A DNA stretch of 64,000 nucleotides, taken from contig CAYMFD010000005.1 in NCBI GenBank assembly GCA_964389475.1, positions 1 to 64,000 on the forward strand, given 5' to 3'. A model generated the notes under the pieces. The model saw nothing but the letters and a program-made list of their open reading frames with translations. It was not told the DNA's origin and searched no databases. The position numbers and the translations under genes were made by a program. Of this stretch, positions 1-8,228 are shown piece after piece. The stretch's first letter is position 1. Each line of letters starts with the position of its first letter. This DNA comes from CAYMFD01 sp964389475. GTDB taxonomy: Bacteria > Bacteroidota > Bacteroidia > Chitinophagales > Saprospiraceae.

Positions 1-128
1 GAGTTGTAGAGCTTGATAGTTACTAAACAAGCTGGTAAATCGACTTTTTTGAGGATCGTGGTAGCTAGTTGTAGATTTGCTTATTGGTCTGAAAGTCTGT
101 AGTTTGAGGAAGATTTCACAGATTAACT

Positions 129-275
129 ATGACTATAGCATGTTTTAAAGTAAGACCGAGTGGTAGTGGCTCAGGACGACAACAAATAGATCTTGCTAGT
201 CTTGATACAGGATGGTATACCGTCTCTGTGACTATCGATAATCGTATAGTCTCGCAAATCTTCAAGAAGATATGA
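129..275 (+). pseudogene. Orphan T9SS C-terminal sorting-domain fragment
   Basis: This 48-codon reading frame ends like a T9SS type A sorting domain: a segment reading IDLASLDTGWYTVSV, then a short loop, then IVSQIFKKI and stop. That matches the usual pattern of a conserved Leu/Ser-Gly-Tyr strand followed by a basic last strand. The same frame carries several stops just upstream (positions 1-128), and I see no rest of a cargo protein in any frame. The fragment therefore looks like the tail of a secreted-protein gene whose body is lost or frameshifted to the left of the window. Its stop overlaps the ATG of the next gene, itself a T9SS cargo protein. It could instead be a small expressed peptide, but no signal peptide is present. 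Confidence 0.5.
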
Positions 276-2086
276 GACTAGCGTGCTTGCTTTTTCTGAC
301 GGTATTATGCTCTTTTGACCTCTCTGCTCAGAAGTACGATCATGTTTGGATACTGGGATCGAGTTCTCAGAATGTTATAATTAACGATCAGACATGGGGC
401 CAGTCCGTACTGGACTTTAACTACGATCCTGTCCGTATCTACTATGATACGACGGCTACTATGGATACAGGCGGCACTAATGCGACGATATGTGACAGAG
501 ACGGTAATCTCAGACTCTATACCAATGGTATGCAGATGACCAATGGTTACCAGGAGTTGATACCCGGTGCAGAAGTCATCTCGTATAGTGATTACTATCA
601 GCGATTTGTGATTGATGACTATCTGCCAGATGGCAGTGATTGGGTGACAGGTTTTAGAGCCGAACAAAGCATCTCTTGCAGACATTCAGGTCCTGACGAT
701 CGCTACATTGACTGCTACTACGACATAGCATACAATGGGATGGGTTTTGGTGGTACCACTGCAATTAGACCAGAAATTGGTATGACACGCGTCGATTACT
801 TAGAGGATGATCGGGGTTTGGCGGTATTCGTTGATAGTGTTGTTGTGGAAGGGGACTTTGGTATTACGGGAATGGGCCTCGTTGCTCACGCAAATGGTCG
901 TGACTATTGGATGACTCATTTCACTCCGAATGATGATACCCTACTACTCTACTTGATTACTGAGCAAGCAGTTGTTAAGCAGTCGCACACAGTCTTGCAT
1001 CAAAGTTGTTCAGCTGGAATTAACCTCATTTCTGTTTCTCCGAGCGGCGAACATGCGCTGATCTCTAAAGAATCACAATGTGGTAGCCCATCCTCGTGGA
1101 CTTTTCATCGAAGTTACGAGCTGCTTTCTTTTGATCGTTGCAGCGGTATATTCGAGTCAGTTTTTGTGGACACCATGCAGCAGATCAGGAGTGGCAATGG
1201 CGGTGTCTTCTCACCTGACGGAACCATCCTCTATGTCAATAATCAAGACACCCTTGTACAGTACGACCTCCTAGCGGATGATGTCAAGGCTAGCAAGACG
1301 ATAGCCGCTCTAAGAGATACTGACTTTGATCCGGCCCTACGGATGGGCTACATGCTCAATGCCCCTGATGGCCGCATCTACTGTATCCCACAAGCTAACT
1401 CGCGAGTCCTCCATACCATAGAGTATCCTGATCGCTGGGGTCCCGAGTCTCAGTGGGTACAGGAGTCGACCCCGATCCCGACGAACAACTTCACATCAGC
1501 CCCCAATATGCCCCACTACCGCATGGGGCCTATGGACGGATCGCTATGTGATACGCTGGGCATCGATAATGTACCTCTCGCTCGCCTACGGGCTGATCGC
1601 AATCCCGATGACTCGCTGCAGGTGACCTTTGTCGATATCAGCTGGTACTATCCTGAGGTATGGGAGTGGGACATGGGTGATGGTACGACATACGACCTCC
1701 AGCACCCCTATGAGCACACCTATACAGCGCCGGGCTACTACGACGTATGCCTTACGGTCCGTAATGCCAATGGGGTAGACCAGACCTGCAAGACATTAGC
1801 TATCGGGGTGCCCGAGCTCACAAGCACAGAGGAGGTGCCATCAATGCGAGTCCAGGTATACCCCAATCCTGCGGATGACTACCTCTTCGTAGCCCTAGAT
1901 GATGCACCATCAGACCCTGTCAAGCTGCAGATCGTCGACATGATGGGTAGCATCACTACGCTAGGCAGTATACGTTATAGCAATGCCGCTGCCTATGATG
2001 TAGGGCACCTGTCGAGTGGGGTTTATGCCCTACTGCTGTGGCAGCAAGGTCGCCTTGTGGCTACTGAAAAAGTGATGATTAGGTAG
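272..2086 (+). CDS. Secreted PKD-domain protein with T9SS sorting domain
   Basis: Predicted exported protein of 604 residues. Residues 1-20 form a signal peptide ending SAQ. Residues about 30-420 have short blade-like repeats (for example SPDGTILYVNN and NAPDGRIYCIP) that suggest a beta-propeller. A PKD domain covers about 440-515, with the WEWDMGDGT motif near residue 464. The last ~75 residues are a T9SS type A sorting domain containing YPNP near residue 529 and a basic end. By family knowledge such proteins cross the outer membrane through T9SS and are released or attached to the surface. Substrate and role are unknown. It overlaps the preceding sorting-domain remnant by 4 bases, so the two may once have been tandem cargo genes. 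Confidence 0.8.
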   Translation: MRLACLLFLTVLCSFDLSAQKYDHVWILGSSSQNVIINDQTWGQSVLDFNYDPVRIYYDTTATMDTGGTNATICDRDGNLRLYTNGMQMTNGYQELIPGAEVISYSDYYQRFVIDDYLPDGSDWVTGFRAEQSISCRHSGPDDRYIDCYYDIAYNGMGFGGTTAIRPEIGMTRVDYLEDDRGLAVFVDSVVVEGDFGITGMGLVAHANGRDYWMTHFTPNDDTLLLYLITEQAVVKQSHTVLHQSCSAGINLISVSPSGEHALISKESQCGSPSSWTFHRSYELLSFDRCSGIFESVFVDTMQQIRSGNGGVFSPDGTILYVNNQDTLVQYDLLADDVKASKTIAALRDTDFDPALRMGYMLNAPDGRIYCIPQANSRVLHTIEYPDRWGPESQWVQESTPIPTNNFTSAPNMPHYRMGPMDGSLCDTLGIDNVPLARLRADRNPDDSLQVTFVDISWYYPEVWEWDMGDGTTYDLQHPYEHTYTAPGYYDVCLTVRNANGVDQTCKTLAIGVPELTSTEEVPSMRVQVYPNPADDYLFVALDDAPSDPVKLQIVDMMGSITTLGSIRYSNAAAYDVGHLSSGVYALLLWQQGRLVATEKVMIR

Positions 2087-2221
2087 GTGAGATGTTTGTC
2101 ACGCTATTAACTAGCCCAGTACCAATATCGTAGGCAGCCCTTGCAAGGCAAGTAGGCAGATTAGCTTGAGACTATGCAGAATTAATAACTGCACACAAGA
2201 CCTCTGTATTCTATGCAAGTC

Positions 2222-2229
2222 TATCTTTG
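2222..2229 (+). promoter_or_regulatory. Bacteroidota-type -7 promoter element for purL
   Basis: TATCTTTG matches the Bacteroidota -7 consensus TAnnTTTG and ends 26 bases before the purL ATG. I see no convincing -33 TTG at the usual distance. The only support is the motif and its position. Confidence 0.45.
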
Positions 2230-2255
2230 CATGCTAATCAGCTAGCCCTCTACTT

Positions 2256-5200
2256 ATGATTACATTTTTTGCAGTTTCTGACCTTGTTTATGCAGTAGCG
2301 ACCGATCACAAATTAGCCACCGAAGACATAGACAAGTTGACGTGGTTGTTCGCTGGAGCAGCGGCTCAGACGGCTACCGATCTTGTAGGTGACTACGTGG
2401 GCCCTAGAGCGACAATGATTACGCCTTGGTCGACAAATGCTGTGGAGATTACGCAGAACATGGGTATAAGTGGCATCACGAGGATCGAGCAGTACTATCG
2501 GCTAGATGCATTTGAGGCATTTGATCCCATGCTACATCAACAGTATGAGACGCTAGGGCAGGTTCTGTTTGATATAGATGTGCAGCCCGTAGCGATACAG
2601 CCTATTGGTGATATCTCGGCGTATAATCAATCGGAGGGTCTTGCCTTGAGCCAAGAGGAGGTGACCTACCTGCAAGTCTTGAGTGATCGGATCGGCAGAC
2701 CACTGACGGATAGTGAGGTCTTTGGCTTTAGCCAGGTCAATAGCGAGCACTGCAGGCACAAGATCTTCAATGGCACCTTTATAATTGATGGCGTGGAGCA
2801 GGCCGAGAGTCTTTTTAGTATGATAAAAAAGACGTCTAAGACTCATCCTAACCACATCGTGAGTGCTTACAAGGACAACGTCGCCTTTATAGCTGGCGAC
2901 AGGGTAGAGCAGTTTGCTCCCGCTAGCGCAGACCAGCCATCGGTCTATGAGACCAAGGAGACAGACGTCGTCCTATCCATGAAGGCGGAGACGCATAATT
3001 TTCCTACCACGGTAGAGCCATTTAATGGTGCTGCGACGGGATCGGGTGGAGAGATTAGGGATCGCCTAGCTGGTGGGCAGGGTAGTCTGCCACTAGCCGG
3101 TACAGCCCTATACATGACTAGCTACAGCCGTGTTGCGGCCAATAGGCAGTGGGAGGATAAGGTAGCAGCTAGACCGTGGCTCTACCGAACACCGTTAGAC
3201 ATACTGATCAAGGCAAGCAACGGTGCCAGTGACTTTGGCAATAAATTTGGCCAGCCACTGATTAACGGGTCGCTGCTGACTTTCGAGCACGAAGAAAATG
3301 GCAAAAAAACGGCCTACGACAAGGTCATCATGCAAGCAGGAGGTATCGGCTACGGCCTGGAGTCGCAAGCGCAAAAGCAGGAGCCGCAGCCCGGCGATGC
3401 CATCGTCATTCTAGGTGGTGATAACTACCGCATCGGTATGGGTGGTGCTGCCGTATCTAGTGCCGACACAGGGGCCATGGCCTCTGGCATAGAGCTCAAT
3501 GCCGTCCAGCGATCCAATCCTGAGATGCAAAAGCGAGTAGCCAATGCTATCCGCGGCCTTATAGAGAGCACAGACAATCCTATCGTGTCGATCCACGACC
3601 ACGGCGCTGGTGGTCACCTCAACTGTCTGTCAGAGTTAGTAGAGGATACAGGCGGCGTGATATACCTCGACAAACTACCCGTCGGCGATCCTACCCTCAG
3701 CGACAAAGAACTCATAGGCAATGAGTCGCAGGAGCGGATGGGCCTCGTCATCAAGCAGGCCGATGTGCCACTGCTGCAGCGTATTGCCGAGAGAGAGCTG
3801 GCGCCTATCTATGTCGTCGGTAAGGTGACGGGCGACCATCGATTTACATTCGTACACAGTGAGGATGGCCGTAAGCCGATGGACCTCGCCCTGAGTGATA
3901 TGTTTGGGTCTAGCCCCAAGACGATACTAGATGACAAGACAGTGGCCCCTACGTTCGAAGCCATAGGAGAGCCCACCAGGTCTTTTAAAGAGATACTTGA
4001 CGATGTACTACGCCTAGAGGCCGTCGCGTGCAAAGACTGGCTGACCAACAAGGTAGACCGTTGTGTAGGTGGTAAGGTGGCCCTGCAGCAATGCGTAGGC
4101 CCACTACAATTGCCGCTCGCCGACTGTGGTGTCAGTGCCATCGACTATAGTACCCACAAAGGAGTAGCCACCTCGATGGGCCATGCCCCGATAGCCGGCT
4201 TAATCGATCCCGCAGCAGGTGCCAAACTGGCGATCGCAGAGGCGCTGACCAATATCATATGGGCTCCGCTATCCGACCACCTACGATCGATCAGCCTCTC
4301 CGCTAACTGGATGTGGCCGTGTAAGAATGAAGGCGAAGATGCCCGACTATATAGCGCCTGCCAGGCGATCTCGGACTTTGCCATAGCCCTCGGTATCAAT
4401 GTACCCACGGGTAAAGACTCGCTGTCGATGGCACAGAAGTATAAAGATGAGACCGTACTCGCGCCAGGTACCGTCGTCGTATCGGCAGTGGGTGGCGTCA
4501 GCGATATACGTAAGATTATAGAGCCCGTAGTGCAGCCAGCAGCAGGGTCGCTCTACTATGTCGATATGAGTCGGACAGACCTCCTACTAGGCGGGAGTAG
4601 CTATGCGCAGGTGCACAATAAGGTAGGTACACAGGCACCTACAGTTGCCGATGCAGACTATTTTGCACTGACCTTCAACACCGTCCAGCGGATGATTGAT
4701 GACGGCCTTATCGCTGCAGGCCACGATATCAGTGCTGGAGGTATGGTGACTGCCCTGCTAGAAATGTGCTTCGCAGAGAGGCAGACGGGACTACTCGTGC
4801 ATGCCGCCACGCTAGTACAGCAATACGGGCTTATGCAAGCCCTATTCGCAGAGAATCCAGGCATCGTCCTACAAGCGCAAGACGATCGCCAGGTAGAGGA
4901 CTACTTGGCTGCTGCCGGCGTAGACTACCTCAAGGTAGCGACAGTAATGCCAGGTCAAGAGCTCCGCATAGATACAGGTGGTGATCCTATCGTGATAGAC
5001 ATAGCTACAGCACGAGACGTGTGGTATGAGACTTCCTTCTTGATGGATGATCAGCAAACAGCCGACGGGCTAGCAGTCCAACGCTATGATAACTACAAGG
5101 CCCAGCCACTCGACTACAACTTCCCAGCACACTTCGATGGTAAGTTGCCAGCGCGACCAGGTGATAGGCCACGTGCCGCTGTCATCCGTGAGAAGGGTAG

Positions 5201-5912
5201 CAACTCTGAGCGAGAGCTGGCCAATGCTCTATACCGTGCAGGCTTTGACGTCGTCGATGTCCATATGACAGACCTCATCAGTGGGCGAGAGGCCCTGCAA
5301 GACATACAATTTTTAGGGGCTGTCGGCGGCTTTAGTAACAGTGATGTCCTAGGCTCGGCCAAGGGTTGGGCGGGCTCATTCCTCTATAACGAACGGGCCA
5401 ATAAGGCGCTGAAAGATTTCTTCGCTAGACCCGATACCCTGTCTGTGGGCATATGCAATGGTTGCCAGCTATTCCTAGAGCTAGACCTCATCAATCCTGA
5501 GCATGACCACCTCAGTAAGATGCGCCACAACCTATCGGGCAAGCACGAGTGCCAGTTTACTTCGGTGCAGATTCAAGACTCCAACAGTGTCATGCTCCGG
5601 GGCCTTGCGGGTACGACCCTAGGCGTGTGGATCAGCCATGGCGAGGGGCGGTTTGACCTGCCTATGCCAGCATCAGACTACAATATCGCCGCCACTTACG
5701 GTTATGAGACCTATCCGGCTAACCCCAATGGCAGCGACTACAATGCGGCGATGCTGTGTAGTGCTGACGGACGACACCTAGCTACGATGCCCCACCTAGA
5801 GCGATCTACCTATCCGTGGAACTGGGCATACTACCCAGCAGACCGAGTGGATGAGGTCAGCCCTTGGTTACAGGCCTTTGTCAATGCAAGGGACTGGCTG
5901 CTAAGTAAGTAA
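2256..5912 (+). CDS. purL: Phosphoribosylformylglycinamidine synthase, large single-chain form
   Basis: Catalyses the fourth step of de novo purine synthesis: FGAR + glutamine + ATP to FGAM. At 1218 residues it is the long one-chain form, with both the synthetase and the glutaminase. An N-terminal PurS-like and linker part carries GPRATMITPWSTNAVEI. Two AIRS/PurM-like halves follow, with SEHCRHK, KAETHNFPT and GGxGxGGEIRD-type motifs. A class I glutamine amidotransferase domain begins near residue 970; its nucleophile Cys1067 lies in GICNGCQLF and its His1180/Glu1182 pair in MPHLER. All catalytic motifs are intact. The ATG start fits the family N-terminus. The gene is followed after 8 bases by a GSCFA gene, so it may lead a short operon. 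A purF-type gene lies at the other end of the window. Confidence 0.97.
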   Translation: MITFFAVSDLVYAVATDHKLATEDIDKLTWLFAGAAAQTATDLVGDYVGPRATMITPWSTNAVEITQNMGISGITRIEQYYRLDAFEAFDPMLHQQYETLGQVLFDIDVQPVAIQPIGDISAYNQSEGLALSQEEVTYLQVLSDRIGRPLTDSEVFGFSQVNSEHCRHKIFNGTFIIDGVEQAESLFSMIKKTSKTHPNHIVSAYKDNVAFIAGDRVEQFAPASADQPSVYETKETDVVLSMKAETHNFPTTVEPFNGAATGSGGEIRDRLAGGQGSLPLAGTALYMTSYSRVAANRQWEDKVAARPWLYRTPLDILIKASNGASDFGNKFGQPLINGSLLTFEHEENGKKTAYDKVIMQAGGIGYGLESQAQKQEPQPGDAIVILGGDNYRIGMGGAAVSSADTGAMASGIELNAVQRSNPEMQKRVANAIRGLIESTDNPIVSIHDHGAGGHLNCLSELVEDTGGVIYLDKLPVGDPTLSDKELIGNESQERMGLVIKQADVPLLQRIAERELAPIYVVGKVTGDHRFTFVHSEDGRKPMDLALSDMFGSSPKTILDDKTVAPTFEAIGEPTRSFKEILDDVLRLEAVACKDWLTNKVDRCVGGKVALQQCVGPLQLPLADCGVSAIDYSTHKGVATSMGHAPIAGLIDPAAGAKLAIAEALTNIIWAPLSDHLRSISLSANWMWPCKNEGEDARLYSACQAISDFAIALGINVPTGKDSLSMAQKYKDETVLAPGTVVVSAVGGVSDIRKIIEPVVQPAAGSLYYVDMSRTDLLLGGSSYAQVHNKVGTQAPTVADADYFALTFNTVQRMIDDGLIAAGHDISAGGMVTALLEMCFAERQTGLLVHAATLVQQYGLMQALFAENPGIVLQAQDDRQVEDYLAAAGVDYLKVATVMPGQELRIDTGGDPIVIDIATARDVWYETSFLMDDQQTADGLAVQRYDNYKAQPLDYNFPAHFDGKLPARPGDRPRAAVIREKGSNSERELANALYRAGFDVVDVHMTDLISGREALQDIQFLGAVGGFSNSDVLGSAKGWAGSFLYNERANKALKDFFARPDTLSVGICNGCQLFLELDLINPEHDHLSKMRHNLSGKHECQFTSVQIQDSNSVMLRGLAGTTLGVWISHGEGRFDLPMPASDYNIAATYGYETYPANPNGSDYNAAMLCSADGRHLATMPHLERSTYPWNWAYYPADRVDEVSPWLQAFVNARDWLLSK

Positions 5913-5920
5913 TCGGGATC

Positions 5921-6895
5921 ATGAAATTTAAGACCACCTGCAATGTCCCCACGCTACCCGTAAGTATGGATCACCGTCACAGGATCGTGGCGCTAGGGTC
6001 CTGTTTTGCACAAAATGTAGGGGAGCAGTTAGCAGCGCATAAATTTGATGTCAGGGTCAATCCATTTGGCATCACCTATAACCCCGTGAGCCTCGTAGAG
6101 CAGTGTCGTCTTGCTTTGAGTGATGCTCTGCCAGATGAGGCACTGTTCGTCAAAGGTCTAGATGATGCCTACTACCACTACGACTATCACTCGGACGTAA
6201 CCGCCATAGACATGGCAAAGTGGTTGTCTGAGTATCGTGCCATAAGTCGATCATATGCAGATCGACTGAAAACAGCAGACTGGTGCATCGTAACACTAGG
6301 CACAGCATGGGTATATACCATCGGGGAGCGGGTAGTGGCCAACTGTCATAAGCAGCCCAGTTCGCTATTTACTAAGCGCTTACTGGGTGTTACAGAATGT
6401 GTGAAAGTCATTCAGCGGCTGGTGGATTTGCTGCCTGATAGCTGCCAAGTCCTACTGACGGTGAGCCCTGTACGACATGTACGTGACGGCCTCGTCGATA
6501 ACAATAGGAGCAAGGCCAGACTGATAGAGGCCGTTCACCAAGTGGTGAGTGACCATAGTCAGGTCCACTACTTCCCAGCCTATGAGCTCGTCATCGATGA
6601 CTTACGAGATTATCGATATTTCGGAGAGGACCTAGTGCATCCAACAGCTATGGCGGTCGGGTATGTATGGTCTCAGCTCGTAGAGGCAGTAATGACAGAC
6701 GACAGCAAGGCAATCATAGCACAGGCCACTAAGATTCGTCAAGCGATGCGCCACAGACCTCGATGGGAAGGTAGTCAACAGCACCAAGACTTTAAGGCCT
6801 CTATGCTGGCAAAGGTAGAGGCGCTGGCTGCAGCCCACCCACACTTAGACTGGTACGACGAGATCAATTACTTTAGTGCTGATCAAAAAGGGTAG
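5921..6895 (+). CDS. GSCFA domain-containing protein
   Basis: A 324-residue protein carrying the signature that names the GSCFA family: ALGSCFAQNVGEQL at residues 24-37, followed by NPFGITYNPVSL. Further blocks are VTLGTAWVY, TVSPVRHVRDG and, near the C-terminus, YRYFGEDLVHPTAMAV. The Gly-Ser core near the N-terminus and the late DxxHP block suggest an SGNH-hydrolase-like fold, which is inference. The family is common in Bacteroidota but has no settled function. It starts 8 bases after purL and its stop lies just before the acyltransferase start, so the three genes are probably co-transcribed. Confidence 0.88.
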   Translation: MKFKTTCNVPTLPVSMDHRHRIVALGSCFAQNVGEQLAAHKFDVRVNPFGITYNPVSLVEQCRLALSDALPDEALFVKGLDDAYYHYDYHSDVTAIDMAKWLSEYRAISRSYADRLKTADWCIVTLGTAWVYTIGERVVANCHKQPSSLFTKRLLGVTECVKVIQRLVDLLPDSCQVLLTVSPVRHVRDGLVDNNRSKARLIEAVHQVVSDHSQVHYFPAYELVIDDLRDYRYFGEDLVHPTAMAVGYVWSQLVEAVMTDDSKAIIAQATKIRQAMRHRPRWEGSQQHQDFKASMLAKVEALAAAHPHLDWYDEINYFSADQKG

Positions 6896-6896
6896 G

Positions 6897-7646
6897 ATGG
6901 GTAAAGTACTAGCGATTATAAGACTACTAGTCATTGTAGTAAGTATGGCGATCATGCTTGGTCTTTACCTGTTGACAAGGGTGGTACTGCCGCATACGGA
7001 CCGATCGAGTTTTAGGCTGAGGCGACGTTGGATCCGCTGGTTTGGCAAGCCAGGCCTAGGTCTGCGTACGATCGTAGAGGGCAGTATGGCGGATGGACCT
7101 GCGATCTATGTCTGCAATCATCGATCATTTTCTGACCCTGTAGTCAATAGCATGGCCATAGACGCCTACATCATCGCCAAGGCAGAGATCGCTAGCTATC
7201 CCCTGATCAACAAGGGAGCCGAGACGACGGGTATCATCTGGGTGGATCGTCACAATAGAGATAGTCGACTGGCCACTAGACAAGCGATGATCGATGCGAT
7301 AGCCGCAGGTCGCAATATACTCGTCTATCCGGAGGGTACTGTGAGCAATAAGCAGACGATCCTTGAGTATAAGCGTGGTCCTTTTAAGACAGCTGCTCAA
7401 AATAATATTACCATTATTCCGGTTGCCATCGAGTATCGCGATACTCGTGACCTGTGGGTGACGGGTGGTTTGATGCAGCAGTATTTTCGGCAGTTTGGCA
7501 AGTTTAGGACCTACGCAAAAATGCGAATAGGACCGCCCTTAGCAAGCACGGATGACGCCTATTTATACAAGGAGGCGGTAAGCTGGACGCAAGAGGCCTT
7601 GCTAGACATGCAGACAGGCTGGAGTCGAGCGAAGTATGGTGCTTAA
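6897..7646 (+). CDS. 1-acyl-sn-glycerol-3-phosphate acyltransferase family protein
   Basis: A PlsC-like enzyme, expected to add the second acyl chain to lysophosphatidic acid at the inner membrane. An N-terminal membrane helix (about residues 5-28) is followed by the acyltransferase motifs NHRSFSD (the H-x4-D catalytic pair, Asn at residue 74), DRHNRDSR, and YPEGTVSN (Glu146). The length of 249 residues is normal. I chose the ATG at 6897, one base after the GSCFA stop; a GTG at 6876 in the same frame would add seven residues but overlap the upstream gene. The acyl donor and exact lysolipid are not determined by the sequence. Confidence 0.85.
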   Translation: MGKVLAIIRLLVIVVSMAIMLGLYLLTRVVLPHTDRSSFRLRRRWIRWFGKPGLGLRTIVEGSMADGPAIYVCNHRSFSDPVVNSMAIDAYIIAKAEIASYPLINKGAETTGIIWVDRHNRDSRLATRQAMIDAIAAGRNILVYPEGTVSNKQTILEYKRGPFKTAAQNNITIIPVAIEYRDTRDLWVTGGLMQQYFRQFGKFRTYAKMRIGPPLASTDDAYLYKEAVSWTQEALLDMQTGWSRAKYGA

Positions 7647-7748
7647 TATGGTAGGTTTGATATGTCGCCTCGACGAATTATTTGAGCTGGTATTGCTAGA
7701 TACGATACCTGTGTTGTAGATTTACCCTTGTATCACATACAAAATATT

Positions 7749-7874
7749 ATGGCAAAGAAAGCTAAGAAGGCAAAACGTACAGCTGCTCAGAAGGCACAAT
7801 TAAAGAGTTTCGTGCTGTGGTCGATCGGGATCACCATTGGCTTGATCATCGTGATGTATCTGGCATATTCGTAG
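7749..7874 (+). CDS. 41-residue single-pass membrane protein
   Basis: A short frame encoding a strongly basic N-terminus (MAKKAKKAKRTAAQKAQ) and one hydrophobic helix (about residues 20-40, VLWSIGITIGLIIVMYLAY). It has a clear ATG and stop, and lies in a gap of about 580 bases between the acyltransferase and the penicillin-binding protein gene. The positive-inside arrangement predicts N-in/C-out topology. I do not recognise a family. Its basic tail could bind nucleic acid or acidic lipid, but that is only a guess from composition. Confidence 0.5.
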   Translation: MAKKAKKAKRTAAQKAQLKSFVLWSIGITIGLIIVMYLAYS

Positions 7875-8003
7875 GTAATATCGCAGTACGGTAGTGGTGT
7901 GATAGTGAGAGGAATGTGGCCCTACACATACCATGACCGTCACTCATCTGTCACTTGGTGTTCTTGCCCTGTGTTACTTGGCAATGGGCTGAGATAATAT
8001 GAG

Positions 8004-8011
8004 TACTTTTG
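8004..8011 (+). promoter_or_regulatory. Bacteroidota-type -7 promoter element
   Basis: TACTTTTG matches TAnnTTTG and ends 31 bases before the ATG of the 51-residue membrane protein that precedes the PBP gene. A TTG lies 23 bases upstream, slightly further than usual. Confidence 0.35.
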
Positions 8012-8042
8012 ACCTACCTTAAATTAATCTGTTATAGATCGT

Positions 8043-8198
8043 ATGAGCACACAAGCAGCAAATACTAAAATCTGGTGGTTGTATACACTTATCTCTCTAG
8101 TGGGTACCATCCTCTTCCTCATCTTCCTACCTGAATGGTTTTGGGTAATGCTTCCATTTTTGGGTACCGCTCTGGTAAAGGCGCTAGACTGGATGTAG
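8043..8198 (+). CDS. 51-residue membrane protein upstream of PBP1
   Basis: A short frame with an ATG start and stop 30 bases before the class A PBP gene. It encodes a polar N-terminus (MSTQAANTK), then an almost wholly hydrophobic, Trp-rich stretch (IWWLYTLISL; LPEWFWVMLPFLG) that can form two membrane helices. The proximity and shared direction suggest co-transcription with the PBP gene, perhaps as an accessory membrane peptide. I know of no assigned function. Confidence 0.55.
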   Translation: MSTQAANTKIWWLYTLISLVGTILFLIFLPEWFWVMLPFLGTALVKALDWM

Positions 8199-8228
8199 CC
8201 GCGGCGGCAACTGCCCTTTCCTTCTACT

